Shown in pieces: positions 7,484-15,510 of a stretch of 64,000 bases of DNA (within the stretch, counting starts at the first letter, position 1; every line of letters starts with the position of its first letter). A program made the position numbers and the translations under genes. The DNA comes from Chitinophagales bacterium (GTDB lineage: Bacteria; Bacteroidota; Bacteroidia; Chitinophagales; Saprospiraceae): assembly GCA_013298845.1 (NCBI GenBank), contig JAAFJN010000009.1, forward strand, positions 52,566-116,565, in the 5' to 3' direction. The notes beneath the pieces are model-generated. The model was not told the DNA's origin and did no database searches. It saw only the letters and a list, made by a program, of their open reading frames with translations.

Positions 7484-9139
7484 AAAAACCTCCATCCATC
7501 CTCGCGCCGGATGCTCGAACCGAATCCATTCGGCGTGTAGGTAGAGGCGATCCGCTGGCGTACCGTACAGTTCGTCGCCGACGATGGGCGTATTTAAACC
7601 TTGCGGGTGCGCGGCGTGTACGCGCAACTGATGCGTGCGGCCGGTAATGGGAAAAAAATGCACCCAGGTGGTATTGGCTTCGCGCCGAATAACTTTCCAG
7701 CGCGTTTGCGCGGGTTTTCCGTGTTCAAAACACACCAATTGCCGCGGGCGGTCGTCCAGGTCCACGCGCAAGGGCAGGTCAATCCAGCCCTCATCCCCTT
7801 CGATGGGGCCGTTTAATTGGGCTACGTACCGTTTTTCGATGCGTTTTTCGGCAAATTGCGCCTGGATATACTGGTGTACTTCTTTGGTTTTGGCCACCAA
7901 AAGTAAGCCCGAGGTGGACATATCCAAGCGGTGTACAATGAGCGGGCCGGTGGCGTCGGGGTAGAGCGCCCGAACGCGGGAGTACACCGAATCGTCAATT
8001 TTTTTACCGGGAACCGACAAAAATTCGGCGGGTTTATGCACCACCAGCAAGTATTCGTCTTCGTAAACAATGGGCAAGGATTTGCCTGCCGCCGGATTTT
8101 CGTCCAACGGATTGGGATCAACGTCCAGCCCCGTGAGCATGTGCGATAAAATGGGGAAACATTTGCCCCGGCAGGCGGGATAAAATTGCCCGTGTTTACG
8201 AATTTCGGACGCTGGTGTTTGTCCCCACCAAAATTCGGCCATTTGGATGGGTTTTAACCGGTGTAAAAAAGCGTATTGCAGCAATTTGGGGGCCGCGCAT
8301 TCGCCCGCTCCGGCGGGTGGAACCCCGTCCAAAATATCCTGAAAAATCGTTTTTAGGTTTTTACGTTCCCCTTTAGCGTTTAAAAAATGGTATTCGCGAA
8401 ACAACAGTTCCTGCAATTGCCCCGATTTTTGTTTGCGGGTTTCTTTCAACGCCCGGATTTGTTCCCCAAAAGTATCGTAAATGCCCTGTACTTCGGCAAT
8501 TTGTTGTTTCCAGTGGCGGTTTTGGTCTTTCCATTCAAAATGATGGCGGGCACTTTCGTGGTTGAGCGCGGTAAGTTCCTGCTCCTGAACGGTGGTATCG
8601 AGGTGTTCTTGAAGGGCCAGACGGCGTTGGTCGCGGATTTTTTTGGCGGCCTGGTGTTCTTGTTTCAGGGCGTTAAGCGCCTGTTCAGCGGTTGCTTTTA
8701 CGGCATTTAGCCGGATTTCGGCGGATTTGAAATCGGGGTGTTGTTCCAATTGAGCGATTTGGCGGTTCAATTGATTGAGTTCTTCTTCCCCGATGCGGTA
8801 AAAACCATCTTCGCGCAGGGTATCAAAAACCGGCGGGACAAAACGCGGGTGGTGGTTGCTATTGGCCAATTTGCCCGAAAAAGCCGCCAAATATCCCAAG
8901 TTTCCGGCCTCGTCCTGCACAACCAGTACCCCAAACATTTTACCAAGCCCTTCTTGTTCTGCTTCGATGCCAAAAGGGTGCTCCCAATCTTTTTGGTCTG
9001 CCAAGTGTTGTTGCAGTTGTTTCGCCGCCAAAATAGTAAGCGGATGCGGTTCGTAATGAAAGGGATAATTGAAACGCTCAGGCAGTTTTATAGAGGTTTG
9101 TACAGCGGATAATGGAATAAATAACGGGTTTTGAGGCAT
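7469..9139 (-). CDS. RluA-family pseudouridine synthase, long form
   Basis: A 556-residue enzyme expected to convert a specific RNA uridine to pseudouridine. The C-terminal third is the catalytic domain: VYEDEYLLVVHKPAEFLSVPG, then HRLDMSTSGLLLVAK with the catalytic Asp, and the PITGRTHQLRVHAAH strand. The N-terminal ~350 residues are unusual: a long charged, helical coiled-coil-like part (residues ~120-240) followed by GECAAPKLLQYAFLHRLKPI and FYPACRGKC, giving conserved cysteines. About double the length of ordinary RluA, RluC or RluD; similar long forms are known in gamma-proteobacteria. The RNA target is unknown. The last residues come from a minisatellite. Confidence 0.85.
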   Translation of the reverse strand: MPQNPLFIPLSAVQTSIKLPERFNYPFHYEPHPLTILAAKQLQQHLADQKDWEHPFGIEAEQEGLGKMFGVLVVQDEAGNLGYLAAFSGKLANSNHHPRFVPPVFDTLREDGFYRIGEEELNQLNRQIAQLEQHPDFKSAEIRLNAVKATAEQALNALKQEHQAAKKIRDQRRLALQEHLDTTVQEQELTALNHESARHHFEWKDQNRHWKQQIAEVQGIYDTFGEQIRALKETRKQKSGQLQELLFREYHFLNAKGERKNLKTIFQDILDGVPPAGAGECAAPKLLQYAFLHRLKPIQMAEFWWGQTPASEIRKHGQFYPACRGKCFPILSHMLTGLDVDPNPLDENPAAGKSLPIVYEDEYLLVVHKPAEFLSVPGKKIDDSVYSRVRALYPDATGPLIVHRLDMSTSGLLLVAKTKEVHQYIQAQFAEKRIEKRYVAQLNGPIEGDEGWIDLPLRVDLDDRPRQLVCFEHGKPAQTRWKVIRREANTTWVHFFPITGRTHQLRVHAAHPQGLNTPIVGDELYGTPADRLYLHAEWIRFEHPARGWMEVFSDEI

Positions 9140-9221
9140 TTTAATGAATAAATTTTTGACAGGTAGAGGAGGGTTAATTCCAGCAGATGAATATAAGTGG
9201 GGGGCGAAACCTCATCAGATG

Positions 9222-9229
9222 CAAAAATA
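9222..9229 (-). promoter_or_regulatory. TATTTTTG -7 box for the pseudouridine synthase gene
   Basis: CAAAAATA on the plus strand reads TATTTTTG on the minus strand, 82 bp upstream of the start at 9139. A TTG lies 24 bp further upstream, slightly beyond the usual spacing. Confidence 0.4.
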
Positions 9230-9282
9230 AGTATTTTTTTTAAAAAGATTAGCCAACCCTTTCAATTCAAAGCAGACATTTT

Positions 9283-9305
9283 TTAACCGAAGAGAAATCG
9301 GTTAA
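9283..9305 (+). terminator. Isolated hairpin with T tract, plus-strand sense
   Basis: TTAACCGA and TCGGTTAA form an 8-bp perfect stem with a 7-nt loop, followed on the plus strand by GTTTTT. No plus-strand gene ends here, so it may be incidental or may end a short unseen transcript. Confidence 0.3.
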
Positions 9306-9372
9306 GTTTTTACCTTTCGCTCAAGAAACATCCCTTGAAAAATCAGCCGCTACGTGTATATTGCGTCAGATT

Positions 9373-9690
9373 TTACGCGTCTTCATCAATTTCCATCAAA
9401 GCGCCGTTTAATTCACCGTACGCGTGCATGTCTTTAGCGGCTTTGGCTACCTCCAGGCCGGTTTTGTAGGTACTGATGGCCGCCGGAAAATCTTCCCGTT
9501 TTTCCAGTAATTTCCCCAAATGGTAGTACAATCCTACGTAATCCGGGTGTTTTTCTTTTAACTCCAAATAGTACCCGAGCGCTGTTTCGTTATCCTGTGC
9601 TTTTTCGTACTCTTTGGCCAGCGCGAATAAAGTGAACGCATCATTGGGCTGTTCGGCGCGCAGTTGAAGTAAGTATTCTAATCTGTTCAT
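9373..9690 (-). CDS. Small TPR protein
   Basis: A 105-residue soluble protein from ATG at 9690 (MNRLEYLLQLRAEQPNDAF). Three tetratricopeptide-like helical hairpins can be seen: DAFTLFALAKEYEKAQDNETALGYYLEL, DYVGLYYHLGKLLEKREDFPAAISTY and the following GLEVAKAAKDMHAYGELNGALMEI. It is probably a protein-protein adaptor. An upstream in-frame ATG (9720) exists, but the proximal Met gives a normal TPR start. It is divergent from etfB, with 113 bp between starts. Partner unknown. Confidence 0.75.
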   Translation of the reverse strand: MNRLEYLLQLRAEQPNDAFTLFALAKEYEKAQDNETALGYYLELKEKHPDYVGLYYHLGKLLEKREDFPAAISTYKTGLEVAKAAKDMHAYGELNGALMEIDEDA

Positions 9691-9737
9691 GGTGCAAAAT
9701 TGATACATTTTGCGTAACAATCTGCATTAGATTTTGT

Positions 9738-9745
9738 TACCTTTG
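9738..9745 (+). promoter_or_regulatory. TACCTTTG -7 box for etfBA
   Basis: TACCTTTG lies 58 bp before the etfB ATG. TTTTG at 9708-9712 is 25 bp upstream, longer than the usual 17-23 spacing. Confidence 0.55.
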
Positions 9746-9803
9746 CAACCGCAAAAAAAACTTGCCCGACCAAAGCAAAAAATTTAAATACTAACATTTA
9801 GAC

Positions 9804-10550
9804 ATGAAGTTTTTAGTTTGTATCAGTCAGACGCCGGACACTACCTCAAAAATTTCGTTCTCCGGAGACGGAGCCGAATTTAATGCGGCTGGAGTTCAGT
9901 TCATTATGAACCCTTACGACGAGTGGTACGCCCTCGTTCGTGCCTGCGAAATTCGCGAAGCATTGGGTGATGGACACAAGGTTGTCGCCGTGAATGTAGG
10001 TCCCGCCGCTAACGAAACCACCATCCGCAAAGCATTGGCCATTGGTGCCGATGAAGCGGTTCGTATCGACGCCGAACCTACCAGTGCTGCATTTGTCGCC
10101 AAACAAATTGCCGACTACGCAGCGAAAGAAAATTTTGATATTGTTTTTCTGGGAAAAGAAACCATTGACTACAATGGTTCGGAGGTTGGCGCAATGGTTG
10201 CCGAACACCTCGACTTACCCTTTGTTTCTTACGCTTCCAAATTGGACCTCAACGGGAACACCGCTACCCTCGAACGCGATATCGAAGGTGGGGTGGAAGA
10301 ACTGGAGGTGAACACACCCTTTGTGGTGAGTGCCGCCAAAGGGATGGCCGAACAGCGGATCCCAAACATGCGGGGTATTATGATGGCGCGTTCCAAACCG
10401 CTTACCGTAGTGCCCGCCGTAGCGTTCGATGAGCCAGCCAAATCGGTGCGCTTTACGTTGCCACCCGCCAAAGCCGGGGTGAAACTGATTGATCCGGAAA
10501 ATATGGATGAATTGGTACGCCTCCTTCACGAAGAAGCAAAAATCATTTAA
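9804..10550 (+). CDS. etfB: Electron transfer flavoprotein beta subunit
   Basis: A 248-residue subunit that binds AMP and forms the ETF heterodimer carrying electrons from acyl-CoA dehydrogenases to the quinone pool. The MKFLVCISQTPDT start, MNPYDEWYALVRACEIRE, GADEAVRID, FLGKETIDYNGSEVGAMVAEHL and the recognition-loop/C-terminal ANMRGIMMARSKPL-like segment (here PNMRGIMMARSKPL) are the standard order for EtfB. Length is normal. etfA follows 21 bp downstream, so they form one operon closed by the terminator at 11536-11583. Confidence 0.95.
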   Translation: MKFLVCISQTPDTTSKISFSGDGAEFNAAGVQFIMNPYDEWYALVRACEIREALGDGHKVVAVNVGPAANETTIRKALAIGADEAVRIDAEPTSAAFVAKQIADYAAKENFDIVFLGKETIDYNGSEVGAMVAEHLDLPFVSYASKLDLNGNTATLERDIEGGVEELEVNTPFVVSAAKGMAEQRIPNMRGIMMARSKPLTVVPAVAFDEPAKSVRFTLPPAKAGVKLIDPENMDELVRLLHEEAKII

Positions 10551-10571
10551 ACCTTTTCCATTCAAAACAAT

Positions 10572-11537
10572 ATGGTACTCGTATTCGCAGAATCACCCAA
10601 TGGTCAACTCAAAAAAAGTGCATTTGAGGCCGTTACGTACGGTAAAAAGACCGCTGATACATTAGGTGTCGCTTGTGTAGCCCTCGTTTTGGGCAGCAAT
10701 GTAAAAGATGCCGCCGCTCTGGGTACTTACGGAGCCTCTAAAGTGTTGCACGTGAACGACGCTGCCCTCGATCAACTCGACAGCCAAACGTACAGCAACG
10801 CCATTGCCGCCGTGGCGCAACAACAAGGCGCAACGGTCGTTATTTTGAGCCATACCTCAACGGGCAAAGCCATTGCCGGTCGTCTTTCGGTAAAACTTAG
10901 CGCGGGTCTTATTTCCGGTGCTAATGCTTTGCCCGAAGTAAATGGCGCGCAATTGACCGTTAAAAAGCCCGTATTTTCCGGTAAAGCCTTCGCCGAATTG
11001 GCGTTGACCAGCCCCGTGAAAATCATTTCCCTGATGGGTAATGCCGTTAAACCGGAAGCCACCGGCAGCAGCGCCAGTGTGGAAGCCGTTTCGGTGAGTA
11101 TTCCGGCCGGACGCATTAAAGTGAAATCGGTGAAACGCCAGGAGGGTATCGTTCCATTGCCCGAAGCCGAAGTCGTTGTGTCGGCTGGCCGTGGTATGAA
11201 AGGACCCGAAAACTGGGGAATGGTGGAAGAACTGGCCACTGAAATGGGGGCAACTACTGCCTGCTCACGCCCCGTTGCCGACAGCCATTGGCGTCCGCAC
11301 CACGAACACGTGGGACAAACGGGTATTGCTATTCGCCCCAACTTGTACATTGCCATTGGTATTTCCGGGGCAATTCAGCACTTGGCCGGGGTAAATACCT
11401 CCAAAGTAATTGTCGTAATTAACAAAGATCCGGAAGCGCCTTTCTTTAAGGCCGCCGATTATGGCGTTGTTGGTGACCTTTTCGAAGTGGTGCCCCGCCT
11501 GACTGAAGCATACAAGAAGTTTAAAGCGACGCGGTAA
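10572..11537 (+). CDS. etfA: Electron transfer flavoprotein alpha subunit
   Basis: A 321-residue FAD-binding partner of EtfB. The N-terminal domain is alpha/beta; the C-terminal FAD domain shows VVSAGRGMKGPENW, SRPVADSHWRPHHEHVGQTG, the GISGAIQHLAG loop and INKDPEAPFFKAADYGVVGD, all typical FAD contacts. In this window no acyl-CoA dehydrogenase or ETF:quinone oxidoreductase gene is adjacent. The last codon and stop overlap the left arm of the terminator hairpin. Confidence 0.95.
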   Translation: MVLVFAESPNGQLKKSAFEAVTYGKKTADTLGVACVALVLGSNVKDAAALGTYGASKVLHVNDAALDQLDSQTYSNAIAAVAQQQGATVVILSHTSTGKAIAGRLSVKLSAGLISGANALPEVNGAQLTVKKPVFSGKAFAELALTSPVKIISLMGNAVKPEATGSSASVEAVSVSIPAGRIKVKSVKRQEGIVPLPEAEVVVSAGRGMKGPENWGMVEELATEMGATTACSRPVADSHWRPHHEHVGQTGIAIRPNLYIAIGISGAIQHLAGVNTSKVIVVINKDPEAPFFKAADYGVVGDLFEVVPRLTEAYKKFKATR

Positions 11538-11583
11538 TTTTTGCGGGCTGTTTGGAGGTTTTTCCAAATAGCCCGCAAAAATT
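11536..11583 (+). terminator. Strong terminator after etfA
   Basis: A 21-bp stem (11536-11556 with 11563-11583, one G.T pair) around a 6-nt loop; core GCGGGCT/AGCCCGC flanked by T and A runs, so it could work in both directions. It starts in the etfA stop codon. Confidence 0.85.
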
Positions 11584-11618
11584 TAAATCCCGTTTGCCGA
11601 CAAACGAAAATAAAAATT

Positions 11619-12209
11619 ATGAAACGAATTGAATTAGGCATTGTCGCTCTGTCGCACAGCATGACACAGTCGCACAATTATGCAGTTGTATTGGGAGAGC
11701 GTCGCGGACAGCGCCGATTGCCAATTGTTATTGGTAGTTTTGAAGCGCAGGCGATTGCAGTAGCCATGGAAAAAATGGTTCCTAATCGTCCGCTCACCCA
11801 CGATCTGTTTAAAAATACCTTGGATACATTTGGGGTACAACTCCGGGAAGTGGTTATTAATAACTTGCTCGACGGTATTTTTTACTCTCGCCTGATTTGC
11901 GTAAAAAACGGCGAAATGTTTGAAATTGATTCCCGTACTTCCGATGCTATCGCTATGGCTGTGCGTTTTGAGTGCCCAATTTACACCTACGATTTTATCC
12001 TCGAAGCCGCCGGTGTTGTCCTCGACGAAGGTGAAGAAGAAGGTGGCCGCCGCCCGGTACCTACCACCGCCACTCCAATGGATAGTCAACCCCTCGAACG
12101 ACTCTCCTCCCAGGAATTGACCGAACGCCTCCAAAATGTCCTCGACGCCGAAGACTACGAAAGCGCCGCCAAAATTCGTGATGAATTAAAACGCCGCGAA
12201 AAAAACTAG
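11619..12209 (+). CDS. Bifunctional nuclease family protein (DUF151) with C-terminal UVR motif
   Basis: A 196-residue cytoplasmic protein. Residues 1-125 are a DUF151/BFN domain (RLPIVIGSFEAQAIAVAME, DLFKNTLDTFGVQLREVVI, SRTSDAIAMAVRFECPIYT). The last ~35 residues, LQNVLDAEDYESAAKIRDEL, are a UvrB/UvrC interaction motif. Plant and mycobacterial BFN-domain proteins have RNase/DNase activity; whether this one is a nuclease is unproven. ATG 11619 is used; the frame is open further upstream, but that part lies in the etfA terminator. Confidence 0.85.
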   Translation: MKRIELGIVALSHSMTQSHNYAVVLGERRGQRRLPIVIGSFEAQAIAVAMEKMVPNRPLTHDLFKNTLDTFGVQLREVVINNLLDGIFYSRLICVKNGEMFEIDSRTSDAIAMAVRFECPIYTYDFILEAAGVVLDEGEEEGGRRPVPTTATPMDSQPLERLSSQELTERLQNVLDAEDYESAAKIRDELKRREKN

Positions 12210-12214
12210 ATTGG

Positions 12215-12250
12215 AGTGAAAAGTGAATAGTGTAGAGTGAATAGTGATGA
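12215..12250 (+). repeat. GTGAATA minisatellite, forward arm
   Basis: AGTGAAAAGTGAATAGTG, then TAGAGTGAATAGTGATGA, starting 5 bp after the BFN-protein stop. It faces the inverted arm at 12616-12643; the two flank a broken sorting-domain gene. Confidence 0.8.
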
Positions 12251-12614
12251 ATTTGCCCGTTGTGCGTATTTTCCCGGTTTTTTGGTGAAATGCTGCGACG
12301 GGCAAATTCAAAATTTTTGTATTGCTTGGGAACAATTTTTTAGGTCATGCCTTGGTGGGCAATTACAAAACAATATTTCCAAATGGGCCGTTTTGACGGG
12401 CCTTTGTCAACAATCATTGACTGCCAATAAGGCGATTATACTACCTTTTAGTTTGCAAATATTGGATGTAAACGGTAAAAATATCCGAAATTTTCAATTA
12501 GCACCGGGTGTTAATTGGGAATTAAATTTACAGGATTTACCGGCCGCCACGTACATTGTAAATGCCTCCGGCGCATTCGGCCAATTATCCATAAAATGGG
12601 TCAAATATCAGTAA
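12251..12614 (+). pseudogene. Remnant of a T9SS C-terminal sorting domain
   Basis: An open frame ends in SLQILDVNGKNIRNFQLAPG, ...NLQDLPAATYIVNASG and KWVKYQ, the second half of a type A T9SS sorting domain (compare LxLxDVNGKxVxxxxL and LPAGxYxVxV). The part before ANKAIILPF does not look like protein, while the +1-shifted frame at 12373-12387 reads IFPNG, resembling the hyPNP motif that opens such domains. The simplest reading is a decayed cargo gene of which only the frameshifted tail remains, between two minisatellite arms. Confidence 0.55.
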
Positions 12615-12615
12615 A

Positions 12616-12643
12616 CTCATCACTCTTCACTCTCATCACTCAT
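12616..12643 (-). repeat. GTGATGA minisatellite, reverse arm
   Basis: CTCATCACTCTTCACTCTCA followed by TCACTCAT. On the minus strand it encodes the final Asn-Glu and TGA stop (12636-12638) of the next gene. Confidence 0.8.
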
Positions 12644-12941
12644 TTCTATACCACATCAAAATAGCGCCAAAGGCCGTTATTAGCGCCACCAAAACCGACG
12701 CCATTCGGATGGACGCGTGGATATAACCCACAAACGTGGTGATCTCTTTGGTTAAATGCGGGTATTTGGGCAAAATCTCCGCTTCCATTTTTTTACGACT
12801 AAATATGTGCGCCGCGCCAAATTCCACTTTATTGCGCACCAATACGCCGTAGGCGCGCAAGACTTTTGCCCTAAAATACAGGTTTACAAAAAGCATGGCC
12901 ACAAACAGGCCAATCACTATTGATATAAGTAAAATGTACAT
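12636..12941 (-). CDS. Small membrane protein of unknown function
   Basis: A 101-residue protein from ATG 12941 (MYILLISIVIGLFVAMLFVNLYFRA). There are two membrane segments, one at the N-terminus and one near the C-terminus (MASVLVALITAFGAILMWY), separated by a ~50-residue charged cytoplasmic loop (SRKKMEAEILPKYPHLTKEI). I do not recognise the family. It has its own TACCTTTG box 24 bp upstream of the start, so it need not depend on the LytTR operon that ends 41 bp before it. Its stop codon lies in a minisatellite. Confidence 0.6.
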   Translation of the reverse strand: MYILLISIVIGLFVAMLFVNLYFRAKVLRAYGVLVRNKVEFGAAHIFSRKKMEAEILPKYPHLTKEITTFVGYIHASIRMASVLVALITAFGAILMWYRNE

Positions 12942-12964
12942 AGTGTTGTTCCAAAAATGAGGCA

Positions 12965-12972
12965 CAAAGGTA
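12965..12972 (-). promoter_or_regulatory. TACCTTTG -7 box for the small membrane protein
   Basis: CAAAGGTA on the plus strand, between the LytTR regulator stop and the next start. No TTG at the proper upstream spacing. Confidence 0.5.
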
Positions 12973-12981
12973 GCATTCCTT

Positions 12982-13677
12982 TTACAATTTGGCGTAAAAT
13001 GCCTTTTTGTAACCGTCCGAAATGGGAATTAGGGTATCTTTTATTTTGATTCGGTCTTTTTCAATCGTTTCAATGGCCGATAAGGCTACAACGTACGATT
13101 TGTGGACCCGGCAAAAAAGGTGGCCCGGTAACTCCTTTTCCAAATCGGCAAAGGTGGCCAAGGTCATGATTCGTTTGTCTTTGGTGTGAATACGAAGGTA
13201 ATCGCTCATGCCTTCGATAAATAAAATCTCCGATAAGGTGATTTTTTCGAGCCGATATTCCGTTTTGACAAAAATAAAACCACGGTCGGGGAGGGGTGGT
13301 GCCGCCGATTTCTCCCTTAATTCCAGCACCCGATCAACGGCCTGTACAAAGCGCTCAAACGTGTAAGGTTTGAGCAGGTAATCGGTAATTTTCAGATCGT
13401 ATCCTTGCAAGGCGTATTCGTGGTAAGCCGTAGTAAACACCACCTGGGCCGTAATGTGCGCCTGCTCCAGCAGCGTAATCCCCGATGTGGTGCCCAGGTT
13501 AATATCCAAAAAAATTAAATCCACCGGTTGCGATTTAATCCAGGCCAGCGCGTCGGTGGTATTGTCAAAAGTGCCGCCCAGGTGCAAAAAAGGGAGTTTG
13601 GCCACAAAATCCCGCGCGCGTTCCTGGGCGAGTGGTTCATCTTCCACGATGATGCAGTGTAGTGTTGCGTTGTTCAT
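12982..13677 (-). CDS. LytTR-family response regulator
   Basis: A 231-residue two-component regulator. Receiver domain at residues 5-120 with acidic pair ED (12-13), phospho-acceptor Asp58 in LIFLDINLG, Thr in VVFTTAYHEYAL and Lys in LLKPY. The C-terminal LytTR DNA-binding domain (residues ~135-231) includes ILFIEGMSDYLRIHT, LEKELPGHLFCRVHKSYVV and the usual ISDGYKKAF end. The cognate kinase is encoded 23 bp upstream, last two genes of a four-gene operon with an ABC exporter. Target genes are probably those of the operon itself. Confidence 0.92.
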   Translation of the reverse strand: MNNATLHCIIVEDEPLAQERARDFVAKLPFLHLGGTFDNTTDALAWIKSQPVDLIFLDINLGTTSGITLLEQAHITAQVVFTTAYHEYALQGYDLKITDYLLKPYTFERFVQAVDRVLELREKSAAPPLPDRGFIFVKTEYRLEKITLSEILFIEGMSDYLRIHTKDKRIMTLATFADLEKELPGHLFCRVHKSYVVALSAIETIEKDRIKIKDTLIPISDGYKKAFYAKL

Positions 13678-13700
13678 GGTTTAAGCGTTGTGTGCGTTGA

Positions 13701-14729
13701 TCATTGGTGCAAGCGTAAGGTGACATTGAACCACTCTTCGTTTTTTTTCAGGTGTAGTTCGTGGGTGCCCGGATACAACAAGGTTAACCTTTTTTGCACC
13801 AATGCATTGCCCAAACCCCCATTTTCGGTTGGATTGGGCGTGTTGTTATGGCGGTTTTGGCAAGTAAATACCAGCGCAGGGGCATCATACTGAATTGATA
13901 TTCGAATGGCCCCGCTTTCGCGCATTCCTTCGGCGTATTTAAAGGCGTTTTCAACGAAGGGGATGAGCGTCATGGGTGCAATAAAAACTCCGTCGAGGGC
14001 ACCGGAAACCTCATATTGCACAAAATCAGGTCGGGCATTTCGGATTTTTTGAAGTTCAATGTATTGGTTCAAATATCGGATTTCTTTGCTCAGCGGAATT
14101 TTTTCGGTTTTGGTTTCGTACAGCATGAAGCGCATAATTTCCGATAATTGATTCAAATACGCCGATGCTTTGGCCGGATTTTTTTCGATCAAAATGTCAA
14201 TATTATTCAAGGTATTAAACAAAAAATGCGGATTGAGTTGGGCTTTGATTAAGGCCATTTCCATCTCAAAATTCTTTTCAATCAATGTTTCCCGGTCTTT
14301 TAAATTGTCGTACCAGGCAATGGCACCCGATATAATCAGGGCCAATATCCCGTGCACGGCAGCCACCGCCATGAGCCACGTCGTGAACATCAAAACCTCC
14401 TTGGGATGGTCGAAAATAGTGTGGTTTAATACCTGGCTGAGCGACAAAATGACAAAGGCCACAACGGCGGATATCGCGCAAACCAATATACTACTAAGCA
14501 GGGTAGCCATTAGTCGCTTATTGGCCAAAAACTTCGGGAAAATACCCAAATAATGCCCGTAAAAGGACACAAAATTGGGTAAAATAGCCATGAGTCCAAC
14601 CGGACTGCCACCGAGTACTTTCCACGCCGAGGTGCCCTGAGGGCCTTGTAGCCCGATAAAAATAAGGGCAATCAGCAGCAGATACATACTCCAATATCCC
14701 ACGTGAATAATAATGACGATTGGACGCAT
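13701..14729 (-). CDS. LytS-like sensor histidine kinase
   Basis: A 342-residue inner-membrane kinase from ATG 14729. Four hydrophobic segments lie in residues ~1-140 (IIIHVGYWSMYLLLIALIFI and others) with almost no periplasmic part, so it probably senses inside the membrane or through the ABC proteins. The kinase core has the 5TM/LytS-type His box KAQLNPHFLFNTLNN with phospho-His168 and a short ATPase domain with PFVENAFKY and GGLGNALVQKRL. The arrangement ABC ATPase, permease, kinase, regulator recalls peptide-sensing/resistance modules; the kinase class here differs from the BceS type. Confidence 0.9.
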   Translation of the reverse strand: MRPIVIIIHVGYWSMYLLLIALIFIGLQGPQGTSAWKVLGGSPVGLMAILPNFVSFYGHYLGIFPKFLANKRLMATLLSSILVCAISAVVAFVILSLSQVLNHTIFDHPKEVLMFTTWLMAVAAVHGILALIISGAIAWYDNLKDRETLIEKNFEMEMALIKAQLNPHFLFNTLNNIDILIEKNPAKASAYLNQLSEIMRFMLYETKTEKIPLSKEIRYLNQYIELQKIRNARPDFVQYEVSGALDGVFIAPMTLIPFVENAFKYAEGMRESGAIRISIQYDAPALVFTCQNRHNNTPNPTENGGLGNALVQKRLTLLYPGTHELHLKKNEEWFNVTLRLHQ

Positions 14730-14745
14730 ATTTAAGAGACAGGTT

Positions 14746-15510
14746 TTAATTTTTGGAGCGCTGATACCGGTACGATAACCAAGCCAAACCCGTAAACACC
14801 GCAAAATAGCCCAGCGCGCAATAATAGATATTGATTCCCTGGTCCAATAAATGCTGTGTGTTGTTCATAAAAAAATAAGACAGGTAAGAATAGGGAATCA
14901 AATAACCGTATTCCCAGTTTAGCCCGATGATGGTGGCCACAAAAATAGCCAAACCTACTCCCAGCGGCACCATAAAGTTCCGAAAATGTAAACTAAGCAG
15001 GTATTGTAAACCTACAATGGGCAAACTACCGACCAAAAACCGGTGGTTGAATTCCCCAAACGTGTCCAATGGGATAGGAGCCGATGGATAATCAACGGTA
15101 CCAAACACCGATGGCAGCGCCACAATCAGCCAAATCCCGCCGTTGAAAATCAGGAAAAATTGCAGCAACATGGTCAGTATAACCACGAGTTTGGCCAAAA
15201 ATATGGTGCTCAGCCGTTGCGGGGTCGTATGCACTTGTTTCCAGGTATTGTTCCGGTATTCAATTTGGGTAATCAGGCTGACCGTGAGGATAATCCCCAA
15301 CGGCAGCAGCAAAATGGACATGTATTGCCAGCATTGTTTAAAATAATACGTCCAAATACCGGGTTTAGCGTTGTTTTCGGCCATTGTACTAAAGTGCCGA
15401 AGCCGATCGTACAAAAAGATAAGGGGGATAAATAAACCGCCAATCACAACGAGCCACGAGGCCAGGCTGCGGCGGGTTTTAAGCCATTCACTTTGGATAC
15501 TGTGGATCAT
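14746..15510 (-). CDS. ABC-2 type transporter permease
   Basis: A 254-residue membrane protein with about six hydrophobic segments, starting MIHSIQSEWLKTRRSLASWL, the usual ABC-2 permease N-terminus (cytoplasmic SEWLKTRRS then TM1). It overlaps the ATPase gene by 4 bp, so translation is coupled. The middle has a conserved-looking QIEYRNNTWKQVHTTP loop, as in lantibiotic-immunity and bacitracin-type permeases. A likely partner to the ATPase in exporting or extracting a membrane-active compound or lipid. Substrate unknown. Confidence 0.8.
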   Translation of the reverse strand: MIHSIQSEWLKTRRSLASWLVVIGGLFIPLIFLYDRLRHFSTMAENNAKPGIWTYYFKQCWQYMSILLLPLGIILTVSLITQIEYRNNTWKQVHTTPQRLSTIFLAKLVVILTMLLQFFLIFNGGIWLIVALPSVFGTVDYPSAPIPLDTFGEFNHRFLVGSLPIVGLQYLLSLHFRNFMVPLGVGLAIFVATIIGLNWEYGYLIPYSYLSYFFMNNTQHLLDQGINIYYCALGYFAVFTGLAWLSYRYQRSKN

